Positions 1 to 7,438 of a stretch of DNA of 20,854 nucleotides are shown here, piece by piece. A program made the position numbers and the translations under genes. A model generated the notes under the pieces. The model did not search any database, was not told the origin of the DNA, and saw only the letters and a program-made list of their open reading frames with translations. How positions within the stretch are numbered: the stretch's first letter is position 1; every line of letters starts with the position of its first letter. Source of the DNA: a virus; the IMG/VR virus record IMGVR_UViG_3300033154_000171, positions 1 to 20,854 of that record; one strand, given 5' to 3'.

Positions 1-1469
1 ACCTCGTGCCGCGCGTATTCGTTCGTCGCCCCGGCTCCGTCCTCGCCTTCCCAATAGGCGCGGTACATGATGTCGCCCGCGCTTTGCAGCGTCGGGGTAT
101 GGATGAAGTGCGAAATGAAGGCAACGGAAGCGTTTTCGTCGTTGTGCCAATCCTCAAACACGCCGCCTTGATTCGTGAAGGTGCGGATACGCTTACCGGC
201 CGATGTGATCTCCAGCCGGTTGCCCGCCGTGAAGTAGATGCCGGTATCGGCGTCCGCGCCCCGGAACGAAGGCGCGGAGACTGAGCCATCGCCCGCGATG
301 TACTGCGTAGCCGTGACCGTGCCCGCCGCGCCGGGTGTGCCGTCCGACCCAACCAGTAGCCCGCCGACCACAACAAGGTTGCTCGCGCCGGGGGCAGTCG
401 TTGACGCGCCGCCGATCTTCACGCCGCCGTTCCCGCTAACGTCGCCAATCCAGGTGAAACCCTCGCGCCCGGTGCCGGTCGCCACACCGGCCCTCATGTC
501 AATGATGCCGCCGTTTTGATCGGTGCCCGCCGCCGACCCAGCGGTGATAAGCACCGTGCCGCCGATGCCCGTGGTGTGCGCGTCCGTGCCGAACAGGTTC
601 AGCGAGTTGCCCGCGCCCGACACCGTCCGCACGTGCGGCTTGATGGTCACGCCGCCGTCGTTCACCGTCCAGGTGTTCGTTGATGTGCCAGCGCCAAACA
701 GCGCAACGTGTGAGGCCGCCACGCTGTTGTCGAACTCAAACCCAGCCACGCCCTCGATGGAACTGGCCGAGTCCCATACAGCGATCTGATTGTCTACCGG
801 GGTCGGGGTCGCGGTGACGCCGCCCGCCGCTGGTGCTTGCCAGCTCGGCGCGACGCCCGCGCCGTTGGCGGTCAGCACATGCGTCGCGGTGCCGGCCACC
901 AGCTTCGACAGCACGCCGGCCGCGCTCGCATACAGCATGTCACCGATGGTGTAGGTGCCGAAGCTGGTGCCGCCGCGCGCGACGGCCAGCGTGCCCGTGG
1001 TGATGTCGCCGGCGTCGTGGACGTGCGACGACGACGCGAAGGTGGAGCTGGCAAGCCAGGCCAGATCGCCGGCCGCGTCCGATTCCAGTAGGTAGTTGGC
1101 GCCGGCCGGCAGCGCGTTCGGCAGCGTCAGGCTCCAGCTCGTGACGGCGGCCGGCACGTCGAGCGTGACCGTGCCGCTGGTCGCGCCGTACAGCACGGCG
1201 GTCGTCACATGCACCGTGTCCCAGCGGTTGGCGCTGGTGCCCAGGTTGCGCGTCGGCGCCTGGCTGTACAGGTCGAAGGTGTTGGCGGCCAGCTCGCCGC
1301 GCAGCATCAGCGTGCCGGTCAGGTGATCGTCGGAGTACCAGGTATGCCGGTGCTCAAAGCCAGGCCCCGCGAGCTGGTCGCTGTCCTCGTTCTGGTCCAC
1401 CACGGCCACGCGCTCGTTTGCAAACGTCGCCACGCGCGTGTGCGCCAGGAAGGTGATGCTGCTAGCCAT
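1..1469 (-). CDS. Tail fibre / receptor-binding protein, N-terminal part (runs off left edge)
   Basis: The frame is open for 489 codons from ATG at 1469 to the window edge, so the C-terminus is missing. It starts 3 nt after the stop of the FN3-like gene (TAG GCA ATG) and is the last tail gene here, where the host-contact fibre normally lies. Residues 76-88 (LGTSANRWDTVHV) and about 156-210 (a GTLAVARGGT segment, then YTIGDMLYAS, LSKL and APSW) resemble stalk repeats common in phage tail fibres. Around 390-430 there is a GDGSVSAPSF ... ADTGIYF ... NRLEITSAG stretch, also typical of fibres. The composition is rich in G, A, T, S and V and poor in Cys, as in trimeric beta-structured shafts. The likely role is an adhesin at the tail tip; receptor specificity would be in the missing part. 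Family-level call is by motif memory, not a search. Confidence 0.85.
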   Translation of the reverse strand, partial: MASSITFLAHTRVATFANERVAVVDQNEDSDQLAGPGFEHRHTWYSDDHLTGTLMLRGELAANTFDLYSQAPTRNLGTSANRWDTVHVTTAVLYGATSGTVTLDVPAAVTSWSLTLPNALPAGANYLLESDAAGDLAWLASSTFASSSHVHDAGDITTGTLAVARGGTSFGTYTIGDMLYASAAGVLSKLVAGTATHVLTANGAGVAPSWQAPAAGGVTATPTPVDNQIAVWDSASSIEGVAGFEFDNSVAASHVALFGAGTSTNTWTVNDGGVTIKPHVRTVSGAGNSLNLFGTDAHTTGIGGTVLITAGSAAGTDQNGGIIDMRAGVATGTGREGFTWIGDVSGNGGVKIGGASTTAPGASNLVVVGGLLVGSDGTPGAAGTVTATQYIAGDGSVSAPSFRGADADTGIYFTAGNRLEITSAGKRIRTFTNQGGVFEDWHNDENASVAFISHFIHTPTLQSAGDIMYRAYWEGEDGAGATNEYARHE

Positions 1470-1472
1470 TGC

Positions 1473-2588
1473 CTAGGTGATCTCCGTCAGCGGGAACGCC
1501 TCGCCGCCTACCGTAGTCTGACTGAAATGCAGCGTGTAGGTCCAGAGGTTGCCGGCCGCCGCGAAGCTGGACGGGTCCACCCACGCCACGATCGCAGGCC
1601 CGCCGCCGCCGGCCGGCGCGCCATGCCCTGCCACCACGAACGGCGGCACCGGCGCGTCGGGCGTGATGCTGGTGACCACGACCGAGTCCAGGCCAGCGCC
1701 CGGCAGGATCTCGCGCCCCTTCACACAGCACGGCGTCACCAGGCTGGCGATCTCGGTGGCCGTCAGCGTGTGGCTGTCCTCGGTGTCGCTCACGGCGCCC
1801 AGGCCGGTCACGGCTTTGATGTGGAACTGGTCGTCGGGTGCACCGAACGCCGGCGCCGGCGCCAGGCCGGCCGGCACCAGGATGCGCCCCGCCGCCCAGC
1901 CCCACGCCCGCGCCACCATTGCGCCCGCGTCGTAGGTCGCGCCCTGGCGGATCTCGTAGTGCGTCACGTTCTTGTTGTCGCCGCTCACCGGCACCCAGGT
2001 GAACAGCAGCGCGCAGCAGTGCGCCGCCACGTCGAACGTACCCACGTCGGGCGGGAGCTGGCCCACGTCGTCCAGCGTGATGGTGGCCTGCACCGCGTCG
2101 GCCGCGTCCACGCCGGCGCCGTCCGCGTTCACCGGCACCAGGCTAAACGTGTATTCGCGGCCGGCCAGCAGGAACGGGTGCGACAGCTCGTAGCTGTCGC
2201 CCTTGTCGCTCTGCCCCGCGACGATGCGGCCGATGCGAATGAAGCAGGTGGCGGCCAGCACGGTGTCGGCCGCATACACGTCGTAGGCGGTGGCCGGCCC
2301 CCACCACTCCGGCGTCGTGAAGTCGATGATGATGCCGCCAACCATGCCGCCGTCTGGATGCCACAGCGTGTTCTGCATCACGCCCACCGCCACGCCATCG
2401 GCCGCGATCTGCGCGTCTACGTCCGCGTCCAGCGCGGCGTCGGAATTCAACCGCGTCAGCGGGTCGGGCGGCACCTTGCGGTTGTCGGGCGCGTAGTTGC
2501 GCCGCGTCGAGCGCCAGCCCTTGCCGGCGTCGGTCTGTCCGCGCCGGCTGAACAGCTCGCCGCTCTGAATGGATTCGTTGAACGCCAC
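1473..2588 (-). CDS. FN3-like tail-tip protein (J C-terminal-like)
   Basis: 371 residues, starting at GTG 2588, 3 nt after the stop of the I-J fusion; a GAGG lies about 8 nt upstream. The middle shows fibronectin-III-like patterning: a PPDVGTFDV entry strand, LLFTWVPVSG, then THYEIRQG and FHIKAVTGLGAVSDTE. An earlier segment (EWWGPATAYDVYAADT ... REYTFSLVPVNADG) looks like a second such module. In lambda gpJ, FN3 domains follow the conserved core inside one polypeptide. Here the core protein stops and this protein follows directly, so I infer that it plays the part of the gpJ distal region or links the tip to the fibre. A CC pair occurs in each half (AAHCCALL and TPCCVKG). There is no catalytic motif. 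Exact role unproven. Confidence 0.75.
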   Translation of the reverse strand: MAFNESIQSGELFSRRGQTDAGKGWRSTRRNYAPDNRKVPPDPLTRLNSDAALDADVDAQIAADGVAVGVMQNTLWHPDGGMVGGIIIDFTTPEWWGPATAYDVYAADTVLAATCFIRIGRIVAGQSDKGDSYELSHPFLLAGREYTFSLVPVNADGAGVDAADAVQATITLDDVGQLPPDVGTFDVAAHCCALLFTWVPVSGDNKNVTHYEIRQGATYDAGAMVARAWGWAAGRILVPAGLAPAPAFGAPDDQFHIKAVTGLGAVSDTEDSHTLTATEIASLVTPCCVKGREILPGAGLDSVVVTSITPDAPVPPFVVAGHGAPAGGGGPAIVAWVDPSSFAAAGNLWTYTLHFSQTTVGGEAFPLTEIT

Positions 2589-2591
2589 CGC

Positions 2592-5500
2592 TTAGCCCTC
2601 GATCTCCGACAGCGCGATGCGGTCCACGAACAGCTCGGGCGTGGTGGCGTCCTCAAAGAACATGCGCGGATCAAACGTCACCGCCTGCACGCGCCGGCGG
2701 TGGTCCTCGGTGCGCGTGATGTCGGTGACCCTGTACCAGCTCGGGCCCGCGTCATCGACGAAGCTGCCGACCGTGGTGAACACGTCGCCAGGCACGGGCG
2801 TGTAACCGCCGAAGGGGCCCAGGGTCAGGCGGTCCACCTTGTCGCCGGTCACCGGCACGATGCCCAGGAACTCCAGCGCGTCGGTGTCGCTGCGCTGCAC
2901 GTTGAACCGATCGTAGCCCGCCTGCCAGGTATACCAGTCGTCGAGAATCACGACGTTGCCCTGTACGTCTCGGATGCGGCCGCTGACGGCGCGCGTCTGC
3001 AGCTCGCCCGTCGCGTCGGCCTCCAGGCCGTAAATCGGATAGGCGTCGTGCAGCACTTGGATCACGTCGCCCCACTGCAGCGGCAGCGCCACCGCGTCGG
3101 TTTCAAACTCCACCAGCTCGCGCTCCAGGCGGTTGCTCACCCAATGGTACTTAGCAATGCGCGTGGCCTGGCTGCGGCGCGTCACGCCGAACGCCTCGGT
3201 TTGCGTGCGCACGATGCGCAGCGTTTTCGTGGAGCTAGAAATCTCGTCGTCCTCAAACGCCGTGATGGCTTGCTCCCAGTTTTTTTGCTCGTCGAGAAAC
3301 TGCACCTCCACGCGGTTCGCCACGATGCCGCCCATGCGCTCCACCTTGAAATTCTCAAGGTTGCCCATGCCGAACACCTGCACGGGGATCACCGTGGTGG
3401 AGCTGTTGCCGGGCCCGCCGTCGTCAGACAGTAGGGCAATCTTGCCGTTGCTGCGCACGACGGCCAGGCGCGCCGGCTTGGCGATGGACTCCACCGCGTC
3501 CCACAGCGTCGTCACGCCATCGAAGTACATGGCGACCAGGCAGCGGCGCTCGGTGTTCTCGATCTCCCAGCTAACGGCGCTCTCCGTCGTCAGCACCACG
3601 TCAGCGAATGGCGGCGCCGTCTCGGTGATGCGCATGGTCTGCGCGTCGATGATGGTGGCGACGCGATAGCTGTCGATGTTCAGCCCGTCCAACAGCTTCA
3701 GTGTGTCGTCCACCTTCACGCTGCCGTCAGTGAAGTCCACCGTGCTGCCGGCCGGCAGCGCGAACTGGTTGCTCACGCTGATGCCGCCGTTGTTGGCTTC
3801 CAGCAGGCTATGGTTCTCGCTGACGCCGGCGGTGATGTTGGTGATGCCCGTGCCGGCGAGCGCCGCCTGGCGCGTGGCGTGCAGCGTGACCGTGTTCACG
3901 CCCGTGACGTTGACGTAGTAGGTCGCCAGGTCCGTCAGGCCGACGATGGTGGTGCCGCCCTCGTCGTTATAGGTGACCTTGTCGCCGTCCACGAACCCGT
4001 GCGCGGTCACCGTGATCTCCTCGGTGCCGCTGTTCACGTCGGTCAGTGCGTCGAACAACATTTTGGCGTAGCCGCGCTGCAGCGGGTTGATTGCGTCCAG
4101 CCCTCGGCTCACCAGCTCGTCGCAGAAATTGCGCGCCTCCACGAAGCTCGCCAGGTCCAGGTCCAGGTCCTCGTCGATGTACTCGCCCGCGCCATAGCGG
4201 TCGTTGGTCATGATGTCGAGGATGACCAGCGCCGGGTTCTGCCCCTGCACCCAACCGCGCGGCCGGCCGCCGGCGGTGTCGGCGTAGGCTTCGGCGGTGA
4301 ACGTGGCCGGCGCCGCCGGGTCAATGATGTCGCGGATTTTGCGACCTTCCCACACGCTGGTCACGGTCGGCAGCAGGCCGCCCGTCGTCGCGGCCGGCAG
4401 CCCCTCCACGCCCAGCGTCGCCAGGCCCGGGTGCACGCGGTCGAAGTCCAAGAACTCGCCCAGGCTGCGCGCGATCCATAGCACGCCGCTGCGCGCGGTG
4501 TCGTCGATCGTGGTGCCTGGCGGCGCGGCGACCACCGTGGACGCGCCGACGTTCAGCGTTATCTCGACTTCGTACCGCGACACCGCCAGGCCGCTGACCT
4601 TGAGCGCAAACGACTTGCCCGTGGTCACGCCGTTGATGTACGTCATGGGCTGCGTGCGGAACGTGCGAATGGCGGCGAAGCTACCGGACGGCAGCGTGCG
4701 CTCGCGCACGTCGAACTGCCACACGATCGTGCAGTTGACGGCCGGGCTCACGACGGCCAGCGGCGGGTTGATCGGCGCCGTGCCGCGCGACTGGAATAGG
4801 TTGATCTCGTAGCCGTCCACCGCCAGCACGGTCGGCTTGGTCGGCTTTGATCCGCTGTCATCCATGATGCCGTTTAGCGTGCCCGTCCATTGGCTGGAGC
4901 TGCCGGGGCCCCAATACCAGCCACCATTCGCCGGCCCCGATGGGTTGCTCAGCCCGCCAGCCGTGAACCCGACGCCAACATACATAAGCGACGGCCCCGC
5001 GAAGATGCCGAGTCCCGCCTGCGCGTTCGTGCCGACCTGGTGCGCGAAGCTCGCAGAGCTGTACATGGCTTCCGGCTTGCCGTTGATCTCGACGGTGCCC
5101 GCCACCAGGCCCTCCACCTCGCCCTCGCTGATTCCCAGAATCATGTCGAGGTTGCCGTGGATCGGCCAAGCCTTGATGTACTGGCCGCCGAGTCGTTGGG
5201 GCCCGCCGTACAGCACTTGAATCGGGCCGCCGGGTTGCACCACGTTCGTGATGCCGCCCCACCCGTAGGTCGGCGAGTCGCCCATCTGCTGCGCGGCCGC
5301 GTGCGCCCGCCGCGCCGCGTGGTGCGCGCGGATCTTGCCGCGCCGGCTGGCGTCGTAGATTTGCCACGCGGTGACGATGGCGGTGACCACCAGCAGGATG
5401 ACCGTCTCGACGCCAGGCCGGATCATCACGCTGATGTGGTCGCCGTCGCGCAGCTCGGCGGCCGCCCACGCCTCGGCCGGCAGCACGCGCGCGTTGTGGC

Positions 5501-5648
5501 ACACCGCCAGCACCGGGTGCGCCTCGGGGTCGTGGCACTCGGCCGGCAGGTAGTCGGCGACCGTGGCGCCAGGCCGGAACGGCTGCTGCGTCACCTCGCG
5601 GCTGCGCCAGGCGTCGAACGGATCAGCGCACAGCGTCAGGCCAATCAC
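2592..5648 (-). CDS. Tail tip attachment protein: gpI-like domain fused to gpJ-like protein
   Basis: 1018 residues from GTG 5648, which overlaps the stop of the peptidase gene as GTGA; CAGGAG lies 8 nt upstream. Residues 1-78 look like a beta-grasp gpI-type domain ending DGDHISVMIRPG. A hydrophobic segment follows (about 80-98, ETVILLVVTAIVTAW), then a basic/Ala linker and SPTYGWGGITNVVQPG ... IQVLYG ... RLGGQYI (125-158), which parallels the lambda gpI C-terminus. From about 165 it is gpJ-like: MILGISEGEVEGLVAG (169-184), NDRYGAGEYI (482-491), LWDAVESIAKPARLAVV (715-731), VANRVEVQFLDEQKNW (777-791), LPLQWGDVIQVLHD (855-868). A beta-rich insertion occupies about 530-700. The protein likely forms the hub and central tip and triggers host attachment and ejection. 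It lacks the gpJ FN3 tail, which is the next gene. Confidence 0.88.
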   Translation of the reverse strand: MIGLTLCADPFDAWRSREVTQQPFRPGATVADYLPAECHDPEAHPVLAVCHNARVLPAEAWAAAELRDGDHISVMIRPGVETVILLVVTAIVTAWQIYDASRRGKIRAHHAARRAHAAAQQMGDSPTYGWGGITNVVQPGGPIQVLYGGPQRLGGQYIKAWPIHGNLDMILGISEGEVEGLVAGTVEINGKPEAMYSSASFAHQVGTNAQAGLGIFAGPSLMYVGVGFTAGGLSNPSGPANGGWYWGPGSSSQWTGTLNGIMDDSGSKPTKPTVLAVDGYEINLFQSRGTAPINPPLAVVSPAVNCTIVWQFDVRERTLPSGSFAAIRTFRTQPMTYINGVTTGKSFALKVSGLAVSRYEVEITLNVGASTVVAAPPGTTIDDTARSGVLWIARSLGEFLDFDRVHPGLATLGVEGLPAATTGGLLPTVTSVWEGRKIRDIIDPAAPATFTAEAYADTAGGRPRGWVQGQNPALVILDIMTNDRYGAGEYIDEDLDLDLASFVEARNFCDELVSRGLDAINPLQRGYAKMLFDALTDVNSGTEEITVTAHGFVDGDKVTYNDEGGTTIVGLTDLATYYVNVTGVNTVTLHATRQAALAGTGITNITAGVSENHSLLEANNGGISVSNQFALPAGSTVDFTDGSVKVDDTLKLLDGLNIDSYRVATIIDAQTMRITETAPPFADVVLTTESAVSWEIENTERRCLVAMYFDGVTTLWDAVESIAKPARLAVVRSNGKIALLSDDGGPGNSSTTVIPVQVFGMGNLENFKVERMGGIVANRVEVQFLDEQKNWEQAITAFEDDEISSSTKTLRIVRTQTEAFGVTRRSQATRIAKYHWVSNRLERELVEFETDAVALPLQWGDVIQVLHDAYPIYGLEADATGELQTRAVSGRIRDVQGNVVILDDWYTWQAGYDRFNVQRSDTDALEFLGIVPVTGDKVDRLTLGPFGGYTPVPGDVFTTVGSFVDDAGPSWYRVTDITRTEDHRRRVQAVTFDPRMFFEDATTPELFVDRIALSEIEG

Positions 5649-6070
5649 GCGGCCGGCTCCTGCACGAACTCCAAGAACTTCACCACGCGCCGGCGCAGGC
5701 GTGACAGCGGCAGCGCGACGACGCCGGCGTGGCGGTTCGTCTCGATCACCTGGCCGCTGGGCATCAGCACGCCGGCGTGCCCGCCAGGCCAAGAGCTGCG
5801 GAGCTGCACGCAGCAGTAGGGTGCCTCGCGCTCCAGCTCCACCAGGTGCTGCGTGAAGAACGCCGGTAGGCCCTCGGGGTGAATGTCCACGGGCGCCGGG
5901 CCGCAGCCCCACGGGTCCGGTGACCACAGCCCCGCGCGCCGGCGCACCTCGCACACGATGCCCCAGCAGTCGATGCCGCCCAACGGCAGCGCGCCGTCCA
6001 CCAGGCGGCCGCCGGCCACCCACGGCAGGCCGATCAAATCGCGCACGTCCACCAGCGTCGGCGTCGTCAT
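5645..6070 (-). CDS. NlpC/P60 cysteine peptidase, tail assembly protein K-like
   Basis: 141 residues from ATG 6070 (TGATG overlap with the L-like stop); a GTG at 6073 would add one residue with a GTGA overlap. The NlpC/P60 signature is visible: GGIDCWGIV with catalytic Cys35, and WPGGHAGVLM with His98; the third polar residue could be Asn112 or His114. The size is short, close to a bare peptidase domain, and without the N-terminal Mov34/JAB domain found in lambda gpK. In this family the enzyme cuts peptidoglycan stem peptides or acts in tip assembly. Position between L-like and I-J-like genes matches the lambda order. It ends inside the start of the I-J gene, implying translational coupling. 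Confidence 0.88.
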   Translation of the reverse strand: MTTPTLVDVRDLIGLPWVAGGRLVDGALPLGGIDCWGIVCEVRRRAGLWSPDPWGCGPAPVDIHPEGLPAFFTQHLVELEREAPYCCVQLRSSWPGGHAGVLMPSGQVIETNRHAGVVALPLSRLRRRVVKFLEFVQEPAA

Positions 6071-6732
6071 CACAGCAGCGGGTGCGTTCCTATCAGCATG
6101 TCAGAGAACACGCCAGTGCGTACCTGGTTCGCGTTGCCGGCACAGCCGGCCGCGCCCGCCAGGCTCTTGTCGCAGGTCGTGAGGATTGCCACGGCGCCGC
6201 ACCGGCCGTCAAACGCCGGATTCACTGTGCCTTCGTGCACGTACCGGCAGCGATCCGGCACGTACCGATCGCCGGGGAACATGAAACTGAAGTACGGGAA
6301 CTGCCCCAGCGTGAACGTCACCGCGCGCTCGGTGATCGTTGCGCGCCGCGCCACATAGGCCAGCACGTCGTGATGGCCGGCGCTCAAGAGCGACGCCAGG
6401 CTGACCAGCATAATGGTCACGCGCCGGTCAATGATCTCGCCGGCCAGCAGTCGGTTCGCCGCGTCGCGCGTCACGTTCTCCACTGATACCGACACGTCCT
6501 GCAGCGTGCCCTCGCGCTCGCTCACGTCGCCCAGCTTCAGCGAGCTGGCGGTGAACGTCTTGCTGCCGCTGCCGTCACCCTGGTCGTAGTTGATGTCGCG
6601 GTAGTAGTTGGACAGGCGCAGGTCGTTGGCCGGCGTGCCGTCCACGTCGATACGGTAGAGCCAGATCAGCGGGTCACCGCTGTGATGCTGGTTCTTGGCG
6701 GCCGTCAACGCGGCAGAGAAGGGAAGCGCCAC
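6070..6732 (-). CDS. Minor tail protein L-like, four-cysteine (possible Fe-S) protein
   Basis: 220 residues from GTG 6732, which begins 1 nt after the upstream TAG (TAG C GTG). An upstream in-frame ATG at 6813 would lie inside the gpM-like gene and adds 27 residues of poor, Trp/Ser/Pro-rich sequence, so I reject it. The C-terminal third holds four cysteines at about 162, 178, 187 and 197 (RCRYVHEG, DGRCGAV, LTTCDKS, AAGCAGN). This arrangement matches the lambda gpL type, where four Cys bind a [4Fe-4S] cluster (established for lambda). The N-terminal two thirds is beta-rich (WLYRIDVDG, LRLSNYYRDINYD). It would join the tape-measure end of the tail to the tip. Function is assigned by cysteine pattern and gene order; cluster binding here is inferred. 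Confidence 0.82.
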   Translation of the reverse strand: MALPFSAALTAAKNQHHSGDPLIWLYRIDVDGTPANDLRLSNYYRDINYDQGDGSGSKTFTASSLKLGDVSEREGTLQDVSVSVENVTRDAANRLLAGEIIDRRVTIMLVSLASLLSAGHHDVLAYVARRATITERAVTFTLGQFPYFSFMFPGDRYVPDRCRYVHEGTVNPAFDGRCGAVAILTTCDKSLAGAAGCAGNANQVRTGVFSDMLIGTHPLL

Positions 6733-6733
6733 G

Positions 6734-7438
6734 CTAGGCCAGCAGCTCGCGGAACACGGCGGTGACCACCCACACGTCGGCGGCCACCATGTCATACTCG
6801 GGCTCGTCAACAATGTTGACCAGCGGCGTGCCCTGCATCTGATTGAACGGCGGGATGGCCTGGCCGCCCGTGCTGATGGTCGGGTAAAAGCTCGTGCCTC
6901 CCGGTGTCGTCGGCTGCGCCTGGCGTGACAGCGTGCCGCCCGCGCCCTCCACCATGTAAATACCGATGCTCTCCGCGTCGGCCGGGAAGCGCGGCGGCGC
7001 CGTGAACTCCACCCGCGCCGTGCCGCTGCCGCCTGTAATCGTGAGCTGAAAGATGGGGCTAATGAGCGTCTCTGAACTCAGCGCCCCGTTGCCGAAGCTA
7101 TACGCGATGTCAATGACGCCGTCAGCCAGCGACCCGCTGGTGCCCTGCACGGCGGTGGCGCCGAAGAACGCCGGGCCAGGCGTGTACACGCGCCGATGTG
7201 GCAGCGCCCAGCTGAACGCGACGGCCGCGCCCAGGTGGTACTCAAAGAACGCACGCAGGTAATCCAGGTCGCCCTGCGGGCAGTTGATCCACTGCAGGCG
7301 CCAGGTGCGCAGCTTGCGGTCGCGGCGCGCGCGCGTCATGCGGTGGCCGCGATCACCACCGGACTCGATCGTGCTGAACTGGTCGGTGACGTTCCACACG
7401 AAGGACGGATTGCTGGGCGGTACGAATAGCTCAGGCAT
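6734..7438 (-). CDS. Minor tail protein M-like (distal tail)
   Basis: 234 residues from ATG 7438, overlapping the tape-measure stop as TAATG. The segment GGDRGHRMTRARRDRKLRTW followed by RLQWINCPQGDLDYLRAFFEYHLG and FSWALPH recalls the gpM/DUF2460-type pattern, in which a GDGY..R stretch is followed by a W-x-L-x-W strand and an F(F)..H.G motif. Compared with lambda gpM (about 109 residues) it is twice as long, with a Gly/Thr/Ser-rich beta insertion in the middle (roughly 95-200). It ends in a beta-rich tail (ADVWVVTAVFREL). It directly follows the tape measure, where the first tip-ring protein is expected. No strong Shine-Dalgarno precedes it, so coupling to the tape-measure stop is likely. 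Confidence 0.75.
   Translation of the reverse strand: MPELFVPPSNPSFVWNVTDQFSTIESGGDRGHRMTRARRDRKLRTWRLQWINCPQGDLDYLRAFFEYHLGAAVAFSWALPHRRVYTPGPAFFGATAVQGTSGSLADGVIDIAYSFGNGALSSETLISPIFQLTITGGSGTARVEFTAPPRFPADAESIGIYMVEGAGGTLSRQAQPTTPGGTSFYPTISTGGQAIPPFNQMQGTPLVNIVDEPEYDMVAADVWVVTAVFRELLA

Noticed and set aside
1445-1460. 16-nt match AGCATCACCTTCCTGG between the tail fibre start (minus strand) and plus 14029-14044, overlapping the long-range repeat.
   Set aside because: One copy is inside coding sequence (SITFL) and a 16-nt match is near chance expectation for 20 kb of GC-biased DNA. Only the 19-nt leader-to-leader repeat is kept.
1209-3434. Long open frame on the plus strand (over 700 codons).
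   Set aside because: It is antisense to the I-J, FN3-like and fibre genes. At this GC content stop-free antisense frames are common; its Arg/His/Val-rich translation has no domain pattern.
5649-6023. Upstream start for the I-J fusion inside the NlpC/P60 gene.
   Set aside because: The extra 125 residues are Arg/Ala/Gly-rich shadow of the peptidase gene; GTG 5648 has a Shine-Dalgarno and a GTGA overlap.
6733-6813. Upstream start (ATG 6813) for the L-like gene.
   Set aside because: It would overlap the gpM-like gene by 80 nt and adds non-homologous Trp/Ser/Pro-rich sequence. GTG 6732 sits 1 nt after the stop.
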